DNA of 64,000 nucleotides from Mycobacterium sp. (GTDB taxonomy: Bacteria; Actinomycetota; Actinomycetes; Mycobacteriales; Mycobacteriaceae), in assembly GCA_020438865.1 (NCBI GenBank), contig JAGQTU010000004.1:40124-104123 (forward strand), read 5' to 3'. Numbering within the stretch: position 1 is the stretch's first letter; each line of letters begins with the position of its first letter. A program made the position numbers and the translations under genes. This document shows positions 43,024 through 51,912 of the stretch, in pieces. The notes under the pieces are model-generated. The model had not been told where the DNA came from, searched no databases, and saw nothing but the letters and a program-made list of their open reading frames with translations.

Positions 43024-43695
43024 TCAGCCGGACTTGAGCAGTCCCGGTTCCCCCACTCCGATGGTGATCCGCGGCGAGGCCGCCGGGTCCAGCCAGGTCA
43101 GCAGCGAGCGCATCTCGTCGCGGCCGACCGCTACACATCCCCAGGTGGGGCTGCCGTCGGTGACGTGCAGGAAGATGCCGGACACCTTGCCGGGGATCCG
43201 CTGCGGGTTCACCGCGATGTTGACCGCGTAGTCGTAAACCGGCCCGGAGTTGTAGAGGTTCTCGGTGATGTTCGACGGGTCCTGCGCCGAGCGAACGTGG
43301 GTGTTGTAGGTCGGGGACTTGGCGTCCTCGTCCCACCAGTCCTGATCGGTGGCCTCGAAGTACGGCATCTTGGTGCCCGGATTGGGCTGGCGCCCGAAGG
43401 CCTGGTCGAAGGTGAAGGTGCCCTCGGGGGTGCGATAGACGCCGTCGGCGGGAGCACCGACCCCGAGCTCGCCGACCATGGCCGGTGTCGGGCCCAGCAC
43501 CACCTTCCAGTCCTGACCGACCCGCTGGTAGGCGGTCAGCGTCCCCTTCGTCGCGCTGGACTTCGGGACGCCCACGACGATCCACTGCGTGGGCTGGGCG
43601 GCCGCCGGTTCCGCGGCCGCGGGCGGGGCGAGCGAAAGGCTCAGGGACAGCCCCAGTTGCGCCGCCAGCACGGCGAGCAGCTTGGACGGTTTCAC
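43024..43695 (-). CDS. Exported L,D-transpeptidase-like (YkuD) protein
   Basis: A 223-residue secreted protein with a Sec signal (LLAVLAAQLGLSLSLSLAPPAAA) and one YkuD domain whose catalytic motif is GIFLHVTDGSPTWGCVAV: His and the nucleophile Cys with the HXX14-17SHGC-like spacing. Such enzymes make 3-3 peptidoglycan cross-links or attach proteins. It lacks the Ig-like domains of mycobacterial Ldt proteins, so the role may differ. GTG 43695 has GAGGTG upstream. Confidence 0.83.
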   Translation of the reverse strand: MKPSKLLAVLAAQLGLSLSLSLAPPAAAEPAAAQPTQWIVVGVPKSSATKGTLTAYQRVGQDWKVVLGPTPAMVGELGVGAPADGVYRTPEGTFTFDQAFGRQPNPGTKMPYFEATDQDWWDEDAKSPTYNTHVRSAQDPSNITENLYNSGPVYDYAVNIAVNPQRIPGKVSGIFLHVTDGSPTWGCVAVGRDEMRSLLTWLDPAASPRITIGVGEPGLLKSG

Positions 43696-43857
43696 GCCAC
43701 ACCTCGGGTTCCACTTGGCAATACACAGCAAAGCGCCCATCGTATCGGCCGGCGGCGGCCGGACCGGGTCCCGAAATAGTTCCGCTATCAAGCTGGTATG
43801 CCGCCGCGATCCGCGATTGGAGGTTTTGCGGCGGGCCCAAATACCATCGGGGACGCC

Positions 43858-45501
43858 ATGACAGATCACGACACGGATCTCCGGCCCGCTCCGACCGGGG
43901 CGGCCGCACACCGGCTGTCGGCGGAGGCCGGTCGCCGGCGCACCTTCGCCGTCATCAGCCATCCCGACGCCGGCAAGTCGACGTTGACCGAAGCGCTGGT
44001 ACTGCATGCCAGGGCGATCACCGAGGCCGGCGCCATCCACGGCAAGGCGGGACGGCGCTCCACGGTGTCGGACTGGATGGAGATGGAGAAGGCCAGGGGC
44101 ATCTCCATCACGTCCACCGCGCTGCAGTTCCCGTATCACTCCGCCGACGGGCAGGACTGCGTGATCAACCTGCTCGACACCCCCGGCCACGCCGACTTCT
44201 CCGAAGACACCTATCGGGTGCTCAGTGCCGTCGACTGCGCGGTCATGCTGATCGACGCGGCCAAGGGCCTGGAACCGCAGACCCTCAAACTGTTCCAGGT
44301 GTGCCGGCACCGCCGGATCCCGATCCTCACCGTGATCAACAAGTGGGACCGGCCGGGCCGGCACGCCCTCGATCTCCTCGACGAGATCAACGACCGCATC
44401 GGCCTCAAGCCCATGCCGTTGACCTGGCCGGTGGGCATCGCCGGTGACTTCAAGGGGGTGCTGGACCGGCGCAGCGGCAACTTCATCCGGTTCACCCGCA
44501 CGGCGGGTGGCGCCACCATCGCACCGGAGGAGCACATCGCCCCGGAGCGGGCCCACGACGCCGCCGGCGACGACTGGGACACCGCGGCCGAAGAATGCGA
44601 GTTGCTCTCCGCCGACGGCGGCGACTACGACCGGGAGGCGTTCCTGCGCGGCGACGCGACGCCGGTCCTGTTCACCTCGGCCGCATTGAACTTCGGGGTG
44701 AACCAGCTGCTGGACACGCTGGTTCGGATCGCGCCGGCCCCCGCCGGCCAGCTCGACGCCGACGGCAACCTACGGCCGGTCGATTCCCCGTTCAGCGCGT
44801 TCGTGTTCAAGGTCCAGGCCGGCATGGACTCGGCGCATCGCGACCGGATCGCCTACGCGCGGGTCTGCTCGGGCACCTTCGAGCGCGGCGATGTGCTCAC
44901 CCACGCCGCGACCGGCAAACCGTTCGTCACCAAGTACGCCCAATCGGTGTTCGGCCAGCAGCGCTCGACGCTGGACAGCGCGTGGCCCGGCGACGTGATC
45001 GGGTTGGCGAATGCGGCCGCGCTGCGCCCCGGCGACACCCTGTTCCGCGACGTGGAAGTGCACTTCCCACCGATCCCCAGCTTCTCCCCCGAGCACTTCG
45101 CCGTCGCCCGCGGCACCGACCCGAGCAAGCACAAGCAGTTCCGCAAGGGCATCGAGCAACTCGAGCAGGAGGGCGTCGTCCAGGTGCTGCGTTCGGATCG
45201 CCGCGGCGATCAGGCGCCGGTGCTGGCCGCGGTGGGCCCGATGCAGTTCGAGGTCGCCAGCCACCGGATGGCCACGGAGTTCAACGCCCCGATCACACTG
45301 GAGTCCCTGCCCTACACGGTCGCGCGCGCCATCGACCCCGCCGACGCGGAGTTCGTGCAGAAGCAGGTGTCGATGGAGGTGCTCACCCGCACCGACGGCG
45401 TGCTGCTCGCGCTGTTCACCACCAAGTGGCGGCTGCAGGGGTTCGCCGAGGACAACCCGCAGGTGCGGCTGACGTCGTTGGTCGCAGCCGGGGACAACTG
45501 A
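43858..45501 (+). CDS. prfC: Peptide chain release factor 3
   Basis: A 547-residue translational GTPase that recycles RF1/RF2 from post-termination ribosomes. G1 is SHPDAGKST, followed by ARGISITSTALQF (switch I), DTPGHADFSEDTYR (G3) and NKWDRPG (G4); RF3-specific C-terminal domains follow. Length fits the family (about 525-550). ATG 43858 follows TACCAT by 11 nt. It is divergent from the L,D-transpeptidase and convergent with an SDR gene 6 bp away. Nothing indicates recent transfer. Confidence 0.94.
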   Translation: MTDHDTDLRPAPTGAAAHRLSAEAGRRRTFAVISHPDAGKSTLTEALVLHARAITEAGAIHGKAGRRSTVSDWMEMEKARGISITSTALQFPYHSADGQDCVINLLDTPGHADFSEDTYRVLSAVDCAVMLIDAAKGLEPQTLKLFQVCRHRRIPILTVINKWDRPGRHALDLLDEINDRIGLKPMPLTWPVGIAGDFKGVLDRRSGNFIRFTRTAGGATIAPEEHIAPERAHDAAGDDWDTAAEECELLSADGGDYDREAFLRGDATPVLFTSAALNFGVNQLLDTLVRIAPAPAGQLDADGNLRPVDSPFSAFVFKVQAGMDSAHRDRIAYARVCSGTFERGDVLTHAATGKPFVTKYAQSVFGQQRSTLDSAWPGDVIGLANAAALRPGDTLFRDVEVHFPPIPSFSPEHFAVARGTDPSKHKQFRKGIEQLEQEGVVQVLRSDRRGDQAPVLAAVGPMQFEVASHRMATEFNAPITLESLPYTVARAIDPADAEFVQKQVSMEVLTRTDGVLLALFTTKWRLQGFAEDNPQVRLTSLVAAGDN

Positions 45502-45507
45502 GTCCGG

Positions 45508-46347
45508 TCAGCCGGTTTCGGCGGCGACCCGGGCCCGCTCCCGCATCGAGGCGACCACCCCGCCGTCGTTGAGAATGTCTGTGCCGGTGAGGTATCCGGC
45601 TTTCTCGCCGGCACAGAACGCCAGCAACTCGGCCATCTCCTCGGGCTTGCCCCAGCGCGGCACGGCGGCATCGGTGACCATCGCGCCCGCCCCGGCCTGT
45701 TCTTCCAGCCTGCCCATCTCGGTGTCGACCGAGCCGGGCGAGACCGAGACGATCCGCAACCCGCGGCCGTTGAACCGTTCCGCCTGCGAACTGCTGTACC
45801 ACCGGACGAAGTTCTTGCTGATCGCGTACGCGATGCCCGACCGCACCTCGGGCGGAGCGATCTCGCACGCCGACAGCATGGCGGCCAGGAACCCGTCCTC
45901 GTCCCGCAGGGCCAGCGGGAAGTGCGCCAACGGAACCAACGGCTCCGGCAACAGATAGGAGGCCATCGACGCCACGTTGACGATCGCCGCACCCTCGGGG
46001 GCGGCGGCGTAGAACACCTCGTTGACGTTGAGCGTGCCGATCGCGTTGGTACGCATCACGTACTCGGCGTCGCCCATGCTCGGGCTCACCCCGGCGGTGT
46101 GGATGACGGAGGCGATCGCCCCGAGCCCGGCTGCGGTGTCGAACACCCGGGCCACCGCCTGCCGGTCGGTGACGTCGGCGTGGACGGGCACCGCCGCGAT
46201 GCCGAGCTTCGTCAGGGCGGCGACCGCCGCGTCCAACCGGTCCCGGCGCACGTCGCACAGGACCACCGGACGGTCGCGGCCGACGATCTCGGCGGTGGCC
46301 ACTCCCATACCGCCCGCGCCACCGGTGATGATCGAAACTCCAGTCAT
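45508..46347 (-). CDS. Short-chain dehydrogenase/reductase
   Basis: A 279-residue classical SDR. Cofactor motif TGGAGGMG at 9-16, NAG-equivalent HTAG at about 91-94, and catalytic Ser (NVASMASYL) with Tyr-X3-Lys in YAISKNF; DGG-type C-terminus (DILNDGGVV). Substrate unknown, hydroxysteroid- or fatty-type is common. ATG 46347 follows minus-strand TACGGT by 8 nt. It is 23 bp downstream of the cutinase on the same strand. Confidence 0.87.
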   Translation of the reverse strand: MTGVSIITGGAGGMGVATAEIVGRDRPVVLCDVRRDRLDAAVAALTKLGIAAVPVHADVTDRQAVARVFDTAAGLGAIASVIHTAGVSPSMGDAEYVMRTNAIGTLNVNEVFYAAAPEGAAIVNVASMASYLLPEPLVPLAHFPLALRDEDGFLAAMLSACEIAPPEVRSGIAYAISKNFVRWYSSSQAERFNGRGLRIVSVSPGSVDTEMGRLEEQAGAGAMVTDAAVPRWGKPEEMAELLAFCAGEKAGYLTGTDILNDGGVVASMRERARVAAETG

Positions 46348-46370
46348 AACCGCCGACCGTATACCGGGGC

Positions 46371-47051
46371 CTAGTGCTGGTCGATCTTGGCGGCCGCGAA
46401 CGACGCCGCCTGGTTGGTCATCCCGGAGAGCACGTAGGAGACGTGCGCGAGCATGTTGGCGCCCGGCGAGCAGATCGGGTCGCCGTCCATGCACAGATCG
46501 ATCGTCTTGGCCGCGTAGGCCGGGCTGGTCGTCGGCAGCGGTTCACCGCCGGCCAGCATGCTCGAGAAAGCGCTGGAAGGGGTGCCGAACAGGGCGACGG
46601 CGGCGACCCGGTCGGCGGTCTGCGGTGGCATCGCCGCGGTGGCCATGTCGGTGACGGCCGCGCCCTGCGAGTAACCGCCGAGCACCAGCTTGGTGCTCGG
46701 GCAGCTGGCGATGATGTCCTGGATCTGGGCCCGGGCGTCGTCGGATCCGTTGGCGGCGCTGCTGAGGTAGTTGTCGCTCGCCGGGTAGTTGACCGCGGAC
46801 ACCTCGACCGATCGTCCTCCGACCTGGGCGCTGAGCGCATCGGCGAAGGCCTGGCCGACGATGCCGACGCCGGGCGGCTCATTGGTGCCCCGGGCGAAGA
46901 CGACCTGCACGTCCGGGCACGACGTCGCCGCGGCGGACTCGGCGGCGAGGGACAGGTTCCACAGCGGCGCCGCAGCCAGCAGCGCCGCACCAAGGAGGCC
47001 GCCGGGAAGACGGCCCGAGACACGTTGTGGGTTCACGCCTTGTGGGTTCAC
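46371..47051 (-). CDS. Secreted cutinase-family serine esterase
   Basis: A 226-residue exported esterase with a Sec signal (LPGGLLGAALLAAAPLWNLSLAAESAAA) and the cutinase fold: first Cys in TSCPDVQVVFARGTNEPPG, nucleophile in GGYSQGAAV, and DPIC...ANMLAHVSYV with catalytic Asp and His. Mycobacterial cutinase-like proteins hydrolyse lipid esters (phospholipids, triglycerides, trehalose mycolates). Two candidate GTG starts (47051, 47036) come from an exact 15-bp duplication, TTGTGGGTTCACGCC, at 47025-47039 and 47040-47054; either adds or drops five residues. Confidence 0.88.
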   Translation of the reverse strand: MNPQGVNPQRVSGRLPGGLLGAALLAAAPLWNLSLAAESAAATSCPDVQVVFARGTNEPPGVGIVGQAFADALSAQVGGRSVEVSAVNYPASDNYLSSAANGSDDARAQIQDIIASCPSTKLVLGGYSQGAAVTDMATAAMPPQTADRVAAVALFGTPSSAFSSMLAGGEPLPTTSPAYAAKTIDLCMDGDPICSPGANMLAHVSYVLSGMTNQAASFAAAKIDQH

Positions 47052-47110
47052 GCCGAAATGCTGACACGCCCGGCCCGGGTCCGGACGGCGGCGCGCTCGT
47101 TCGGACGTGA

Positions 47111-48115
47111 TCAGCGACCCGAGTTGCGGGCCAGGTCGATCACGAACTGGCTGACGAAGGTGCCCGCCGCCGGGTCGCCGTGGTCGCACGATCCGTCGGA
47201 CTCGCCGACCCGCTTGACCCACAGATAGGCGTCGGCGTGCGCGCCCGCGGTGTCGGTGGTCGGCGGGGTACCCAATGCCCGGCCCGCCGGGTTGCACCAG
47301 CTCAGCGGGTGTTCCGGCGCCGGTCCGGCGCCGTTGCGCGAGGTGTCGATCACGTAGTGCGCGCCGTTGGTGAGACCCGAGATCGCCTCGCCGTAGCCGA
47401 TCTCCTCCTCGGTGGAGTAGTAGTTCGTGGTGTTCAGGCTGAATCCCCGCGCCCGCTGCACCCCGACCTGGTTCAGGCGCGCGGCCATGGTGTCGGCGCT
47501 GGCCCAGCGCGAATGTCCGGCGTCGACGTAGACCGCGGCCGCCGGATCGCGGGTCAGCGCGCCGACGGCGTAGGAGATCAGGTCGAAGCGCTCCTGACGC
47601 TGGTCGCCGGACAGACAGTCCGCCATCGCCAGGGCGTCGGGTTCAAGGATGATCGCCGCGGGCGATGCGCCGAGCCCGGATGCGATGCTGTCGATCCACT
47701 CCCGGTAACCGGCGGCCGTTGCGAACCCGCCGGCGGCGTAACTGCCGCAGTCGCGGTGCGGGATCGCATACAGCGCCAGCACGGGCATGGCGCCGGTCGC
47801 CTGCGCCGCCCCGGCGATCCGGGACACCGTGCCCGCGACCGTTCCGGCCGGGAAGGCCTGGTCGAGCCAGTAGGCCTGCGGGGTGTTGGCGACCGCCGTC
47901 AGCTCCGCGCTGGGCGGGTTGGCGTTGTGCGCGGCGTTCATCGCCTTAGAGGCCGGGTCGACGTAGAAGCCGTGGCCGGCCAGCGGATTGCCGTCATCGG
48001 AAAGCAGCGTCACCGGGCCGACGGCCCGCGGGCCGAACAGACCGGCGCACGCCACAACCGCGACCGTGAGAACGGGAAGGATCCACCGCATGGCTGCACC
48101 GGCAGCTGAGGACAT
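47111..48115 (-). CDS. Exported GH6 cellulase / cellobiohydrolase
   Basis: A 334-residue protein with a membrane/signal segment (ILPVLTVAVVACAGLFG) and a GH6 domain: GFYVDPASKAM, PVLALYAIPHRDCGSYAAG with the catalytic Asp, and IILEPDALAMADCL with the acid Asp. Members cleave beta-1,4-glucans with inversion. The overall size matches CelA1-like proteins of mycobacteria. ATG 48115 is used; ATG 48091 is nearer to the signal. It points at a cellulose- or biofilm-related role with the neighbouring exported hydrolases. Confidence 0.88.
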   Translation of the reverse strand: MSSAAGAAMRWILPVLTVAVVACAGLFGPRAVGPVTLLSDDGNPLAGHGFYVDPASKAMNAAHNANPPSAELTAVANTPQAYWLDQAFPAGTVAGTVSRIAGAAQATGAMPVLALYAIPHRDCGSYAAGGFATAAGYREWIDSIASGLGASPAAIILEPDALAMADCLSGDQRQERFDLISYAVGALTRDPAAAVYVDAGHSRWASADTMAARLNQVGVQRARGFSLNTTNYYSTEEEIGYGEAISGLTNGAHYVIDTSRNGAGPAPEHPLSWCNPAGRALGTPPTTDTAGAHADAYLWVKRVGESDGSCDHGDPAAGTFVSQFVIDLARNSGR

Positions 48116-48252
48116 CACCCCAAGAAAATAGTGCGGTACGTCAATATGCGGCAAGCCAAGTGGCGGAACGTCATTGGTCCACCAAAGCGCCCCATCTGAA
48201 TCATTGGCCACATCCGCCACTTCGGTTGAACGGTTGTGGTCCTTTGCTCCCG

Positions 48253-49143
48253 TCACAACGCTAGCGACGTGCCGGTCTCCCGCTCGGCGAACTCCCACAG
48301 CCGCGCCGCGTCCGCGTAGTCACAGGCGACCGCGGCACGACCACTGAGCGTGGGTCCGCCCTTGAGACCCAGCCTGCTGTCGATGCCGACGTAACTGCCC
48401 GGGGGAATCGGCTCGGTGATGCAGTACAGCGTCGGCGCGGCCCCGGCGTCGATGTCGTTGGCCAGCACGTTTGCCGCCGCCTTGACCGCCGCGTGGAAGG
48501 CCGCCATCACCGGCTGATCGGAGACGTTCGACAGGTTCGACGCCACCCACCCCGGGTGGGTCAGGAAGCTGGTCACCGGTGAGCCCGCCGCCCGCAGTCG
48601 CCGGTCGAGTTCGAGGCCCCACAGCATCACGGCGAGCTTCGAGCGCCCGTAGGCCGGGAACGCGGACCACTTCTGCACCCGAAGGTGCGGGTCGTCGAAG
48701 GCGAAGGTGGCCGATTTGTGGGCGTCGGAGCCGACGTTGATGATCTGCGAACGCACCCGCCCGAACAGAAGGTTCGTCAATGCGAACGGGCCGAGGAAGT
48801 TGGTGCCCAGCGTGGACTCGAAGCGGTCGACGGTCTCCGCGCGATGCTGCGCCACCACACCGGCGTTGTTGATCAGGATGTCGACGTCGCCGTCGAACAG
48901 CGTCGGGAACGCCCGCACCGACGCCAGGTCGGCGAGGTCGAGCTTGACCACCGAGACGTCACCGCCGATCTCCGCGGCGCGCTGCGCACCCAGCTCGAGG
49001 TTGCGGACGGCGAGGATTACCTGGGCGCCGGCCCGGGCAAGCGCTCGCGCCGTACCGAGCCCGACACCGTTCGTCGCGCCGGTGACGATGATCCGCTTGC
49101 CCTCGAGATTGCCGAGCCGGCTCGGCGACCACCGCGTTGTCAC
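48253..49143 (-). CDS. Short-chain dehydrogenase/reductase (retinol dehydrogenase-like)
   Basis: A 296-residue SDR with TGATNGVG cofactor loop (about 28-35), NNAG (about 98-101), Ser in INVGSDAHKS and the active site YGRSKLAVML. The large C-terminal part after THPGWVASNL and the pattern SPSRLGNLEGKRIIVTGA are typical of the retinol/oxidoreductase-like SDR group. GTG 49143 follows minus-strand TACGCT by 6 nt, a leaderless start. It diverges from the SnoaL gene 64 bp away. Confidence 0.87.
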   Translation of the reverse strand: MTTRWSPSRLGNLEGKRIIVTGATNGVGLGTARALARAGAQVILAVRNLELGAQRAAEIGGDVSVVKLDLADLASVRAFPTLFDGDVDILINNAGVVAQHRAETVDRFESTLGTNFLGPFALTNLLFGRVRSQIINVGSDAHKSATFAFDDPHLRVQKWSAFPAYGRSKLAVMLWGLELDRRLRAAGSPVTSFLTHPGWVASNLSNVSDQPVMAAFHAAVKAAANVLANDIDAGAAPTLYCITEPIPPGSYVGIDSRLGLKGGPTLSGRAAVACDYADAARLWEFAERETGTSLAL

Positions 49144-49207
49144 CGCTGGAGCGTAGCCACACCGGACACCGTTGACATGACAGATCGGGGCTGGTTGTCT
49201 ACGGCCA

Positions 49208-49651
49208 ATGAGCGACGCCGTCCGCGAGATCGAGAACCTGCTGTACACCTACGCCGAGCGGCTCGATGCCGGTGACATCGACGGGGTCGCCGAACTGTTC
49301 ACCCACGGCCGGATCTGCGGGGTGGAGAACGGACCGCCCGAGACGGTGTTCGCCGGCGCCGACCGGGTGCGCCAGATGTACGAGATGGCCACCCGGTTCT
49401 ACGAGGATGGCACGCCGAAGACCAAGCACCTGACCACCAATGTGCGCATCCGCGTCGACGAGGCCGCCGGTACCGCCGAGGGCAAGGCCTACTACTGCGT
49501 CACCCAGGCCACCGACGTCCTGCCCCTCCAAGTGATCGTCACCGGCCACTACCACGACAGCTTCCGACGGATCGGCGGCCGGTGGTGGTTCGACACCCGG
49601 ACCATGTTCATCGATCAGGTCGGCGACACCAGCCAACACTTGAAATTCTGA
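49208..49651 (+). CDS. SnoaL-like / NTF2-fold protein
   Basis: A 147-residue protein with the NTF2 cone fold: EIENLLYTYAERLDAGDIDGVAELF at residues 7-31, then KHLTTNVRIRVDEAAGTAEGKAYYCVTQ and HYHDSFRRIGGRWWFDTRTMF. Typical of SnoaL-like cyclases, aromatic dioxygenase small subunits and ketosteroid isomerases; conserved Tyr/Asp pairs are present but the reaction is unknown. It precedes the DUF1214 gene by 64 bp, and an SDR follows. Confidence 0.82.
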   Translation: MSDAVREIENLLYTYAERLDAGDIDGVAELFTHGRICGVENGPPETVFAGADRVRQMYEMATRFYEDGTPKTKHLTTNVRIRVDEAAGTAEGKAYYCVTQATDVLPLQVIVTGHYHDSFRRIGGRWWFDTRTMFIDQVGDTSQHLKF

Positions 49652-49715
49652 ACCGCCGGCGACCGCCAGTTCCGCTACGGCGCTGGACCTTCCAGGCTTT
49701 CGAGGAGCAACCGAC

Positions 49716-50969
49716 ATGAGCGAGTTCACCGGCGACCCGATCGCGACGGCGTCGCAGCACGAGCAGGAACTGGCGGCACTCGAGCTGACTGCGCACCCGA
49801 CGGTGCGGGCCGCATATCGCAGTGTCGCCGAGAACTGGCTGGCCCGGGCCAAGCCGTCCGACGCGATGCGGGAGCGCTTCGACGCCGCGTTCGCCGAGGT
49901 GATGTTCTCGGCCGCGGTGTGGTCGTCCAACGCCGACAAGCTGCGCCCGAAGGTCAGTTGCATCACCCGGATCGGCCACCCGGTCGGGGGCCGGGCGATA
50001 CCCGGGTCACGTTGGGGCATCGACAATCCCGACAGCGTCTACCGGGTCATCCCGATCTCCGGCGACGAGCGCTACGTGATCCGCGGCCGGGTCGGGCCGC
50101 ACCGGATGACGGAGAACTACTTCACCCTGTGGGATGCCAACATGGGTACCGTGGCCGTGCTCAACGGTCGCACGATGGCGGTCGAGTCGGACGGCTCGTT
50201 CACCATCACCGTCGACTGCGAGCCCGCGGGTGATCGCCCGAACCACGTGCAGACCACGCCGGAGGCCCATGAGTTCTACATCCGAGATGTCTTGCTGCAC
50301 TGGGATCGCGACGATCCGAACCACCTGAGTGTGCAACGGCTGGGTGGCCCACCGCAGACCCCCGCCCGCACGCTCGACGAGCAGGCCGATGCGACGGCCG
50401 CCATGATGGCCCACTTCGCCAACTTCACCGGCAAGCTCAGCCACGGCGTCTACAAGATGCCGCCCAACCAGTTCGACCTCGCCTGGTCGGCCGACAAGGT
50501 CGGTGCCATGCGCAACCAGGTGTACGTGATGGGACGTTTCGACCTCAACCCCGGCGAGGTGTTCGTGGTCGACGTCAGCGACGGTGGGGCCGAATACTTC
50601 ACCGTGCCGTTGAGCAACATCTGGGGCACCACGCTCGACATCGTCGACCGCACCGGCAGCCTCAACAAGGCGCAGTCGACACCCAACGACGACGGCGGCT
50701 ACACCTACGTCATCGCCCCCACCGACCCCGGCGTGGCGAACTGGATCGACTCCGACGGACTGCTCGAAGGCATTCTGACGCTGCGGATGGCCGAGTTCGG
50801 TGGCGAGGGGCCGGCGCCCGACCTGGGCGCGCGCGGCCGGGTGGTCAGGCTCGACGACCTGGAGCGAACGGTCCCGGGTCTGCGCCGGGTGTCGAAGTCC
50901 GAGCGTGCGGTCGAATTGGCCGGCCGTCGCGCCGCCTATCTGCGCCGACTGCCCGAGGGGACGAACTGA
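49716..50969 (+). CDS. DUF1214-domain protein
   Basis: A 417-residue protein with the DUF1214 hallmark beta-rich region (RYVIRGRVGPHRMTENYFTLWD; SFTITVDCEP; VFVVDVSDGGAEYFTVPLSNIWGTTLD; YVIAPTDPGVANWIDSDGL). DUF1214/1254 proteins are common in mycobacteria beside steroid and polyketide enzymes but lack a defined reaction. ATG 49716 has CGAGGAG upstream. The next SDR gene begins 1 nt after its stop, so the two are coupled; the SnoaL gene is the probable first member of the operon. Confidence 0.8.
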   Translation: MSEFTGDPIATASQHEQELAALELTAHPTVRAAYRSVAENWLARAKPSDAMRERFDAAFAEVMFSAAVWSSNADKLRPKVSCITRIGHPVGGRAIPGSRWGIDNPDSVYRVIPISGDERYVIRGRVGPHRMTENYFTLWDANMGTVAVLNGRTMAVESDGSFTITVDCEPAGDRPNHVQTTPEAHEFYIRDVLLHWDRDDPNHLSVQRLGGPPQTPARTLDEQADATAAMMAHFANFTGKLSHGVYKMPPNQFDLAWSADKVGAMRNQVYVMGRFDLNPGEVFVVDVSDGGAEYFTVPLSNIWGTTLDIVDRTGSLNKAQSTPNDDGGYTYVIAPTDPGVANWIDSDGLLEGILTLRMAEFGGEGPAPDLGARGRVVRLDDLERTVPGLRRVSKSERAVELAGRRAAYLRRLPEGTN

Positions 50970-50970
50970 C

Positions 50971-51804
50971 ATGGCGTGCTGGTTCATCACCGGCTGCTCC
51001 ACCGGAATCGGCCGCGAAATCGCCGGCGCCGCACTGGAGGCCGGCCACAGCGTCGCCGTGACCGCCCGCAACACCGGCTCGGTCGCCGACTTCGCCGAGC
51101 GGTTCGGCGACCGGGCGCTGGTGTTGCCCCTCGACGTCACCGACCGCAACCAGATCACCGCCGCGGTCGCCGCGACGGAGACGGCGTTCGGCGGGATCGA
51201 CGTCCTGGTCAACAACGCCGGCTACGGGTACATGGCCGCCGTCGAGGAGGGCGACGACGCCGAGGTGCGAAAACTGTTCGACACCAACTACTTCGGCGTG
51301 GTGGACACCCTCAAGGCGGTGCTGCCCGGCATGCGGGCCCGCCGGCGCGGGCATGTCATCAACATCTCGTCGATGACGGGTCTGGTCGCCAATCCCCCGA
51401 ACGCCTACTACTCGTCGACCAAGTTCGCCCTCGAGGCGCTCACCGAGGCGCTGTCCAAGGAGGTGGCGCCGCTGGGCATCAAGGTGACCGCCATCGAGCC
51501 GGGCGCGTTCCGCACCGACTGGGCGGCGCGGTCGATGCAGGAGTCGTCGAGCCCGATCGGCGACTACGACGAGAACGTCGGCGCGCGTAAAGCCATGATC
51601 AAGGCCTTCGCTGATCACCTGCCCGGCGATCCGCGCAAGGTGGCCGAGGCGGTGCTGATGGTGAGCACACTGGACGATCCGCCGCTGCGGCTGCTGCTCG
51701 GACGCGACGTGCTGGCGGCGGTCCGCGAGAAGATGGCCGACCTCGCGGCCTCGATCGACCAGTGGGAGGCGGTCACCAGGGACGTCAACTTTCCGAGGGC
51801 CTGA
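50971..51804 (+). CDS. Short-chain dehydrogenase/reductase
   Basis: A 277-residue classical SDR: cofactor motif TGCSTGIG at 7-14, NNAG at about 85-88, catalytic Ser in INISSMTGLV and YYSSTKFALEAL with Tyr-X3-Lys, then EPGAFRTDW. Its ATG lies 1 nt after the DUF1214 stop. The three-gene set (SnoaL, DUF1214, SDR) suggests modification of a hydroxylated or polyketide-type substrate; the substrate is not known. Confidence 0.88.
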   Translation: MACWFITGCSTGIGREIAGAALEAGHSVAVTARNTGSVADFAERFGDRALVLPLDVTDRNQITAAVAATETAFGGIDVLVNNAGYGYMAAVEEGDDAEVRKLFDTNYFGVVDTLKAVLPGMRARRRGHVINISSMTGLVANPPNAYYSSTKFALEALTEALSKEVAPLGIKVTAIEPGAFRTDWAARSMQESSSPIGDYDENVGARKAMIKAFADHLPGDPRKVAEAVLMVSTLDDPPLRLLLGRDVLAAVREKMADLAASIDQWEAVTRDVNFPRA

Positions 51805-51912
51805 CCCCGGCGCCGGCCCGTCGAACAGGCATGATTCGGGTACGCGGGTCTGGGCGGGTTAGTGTGCTGTGATCGGCCCCGTGACCAAGCCGATGGAAGA
51901 GTTGAGCCATTC

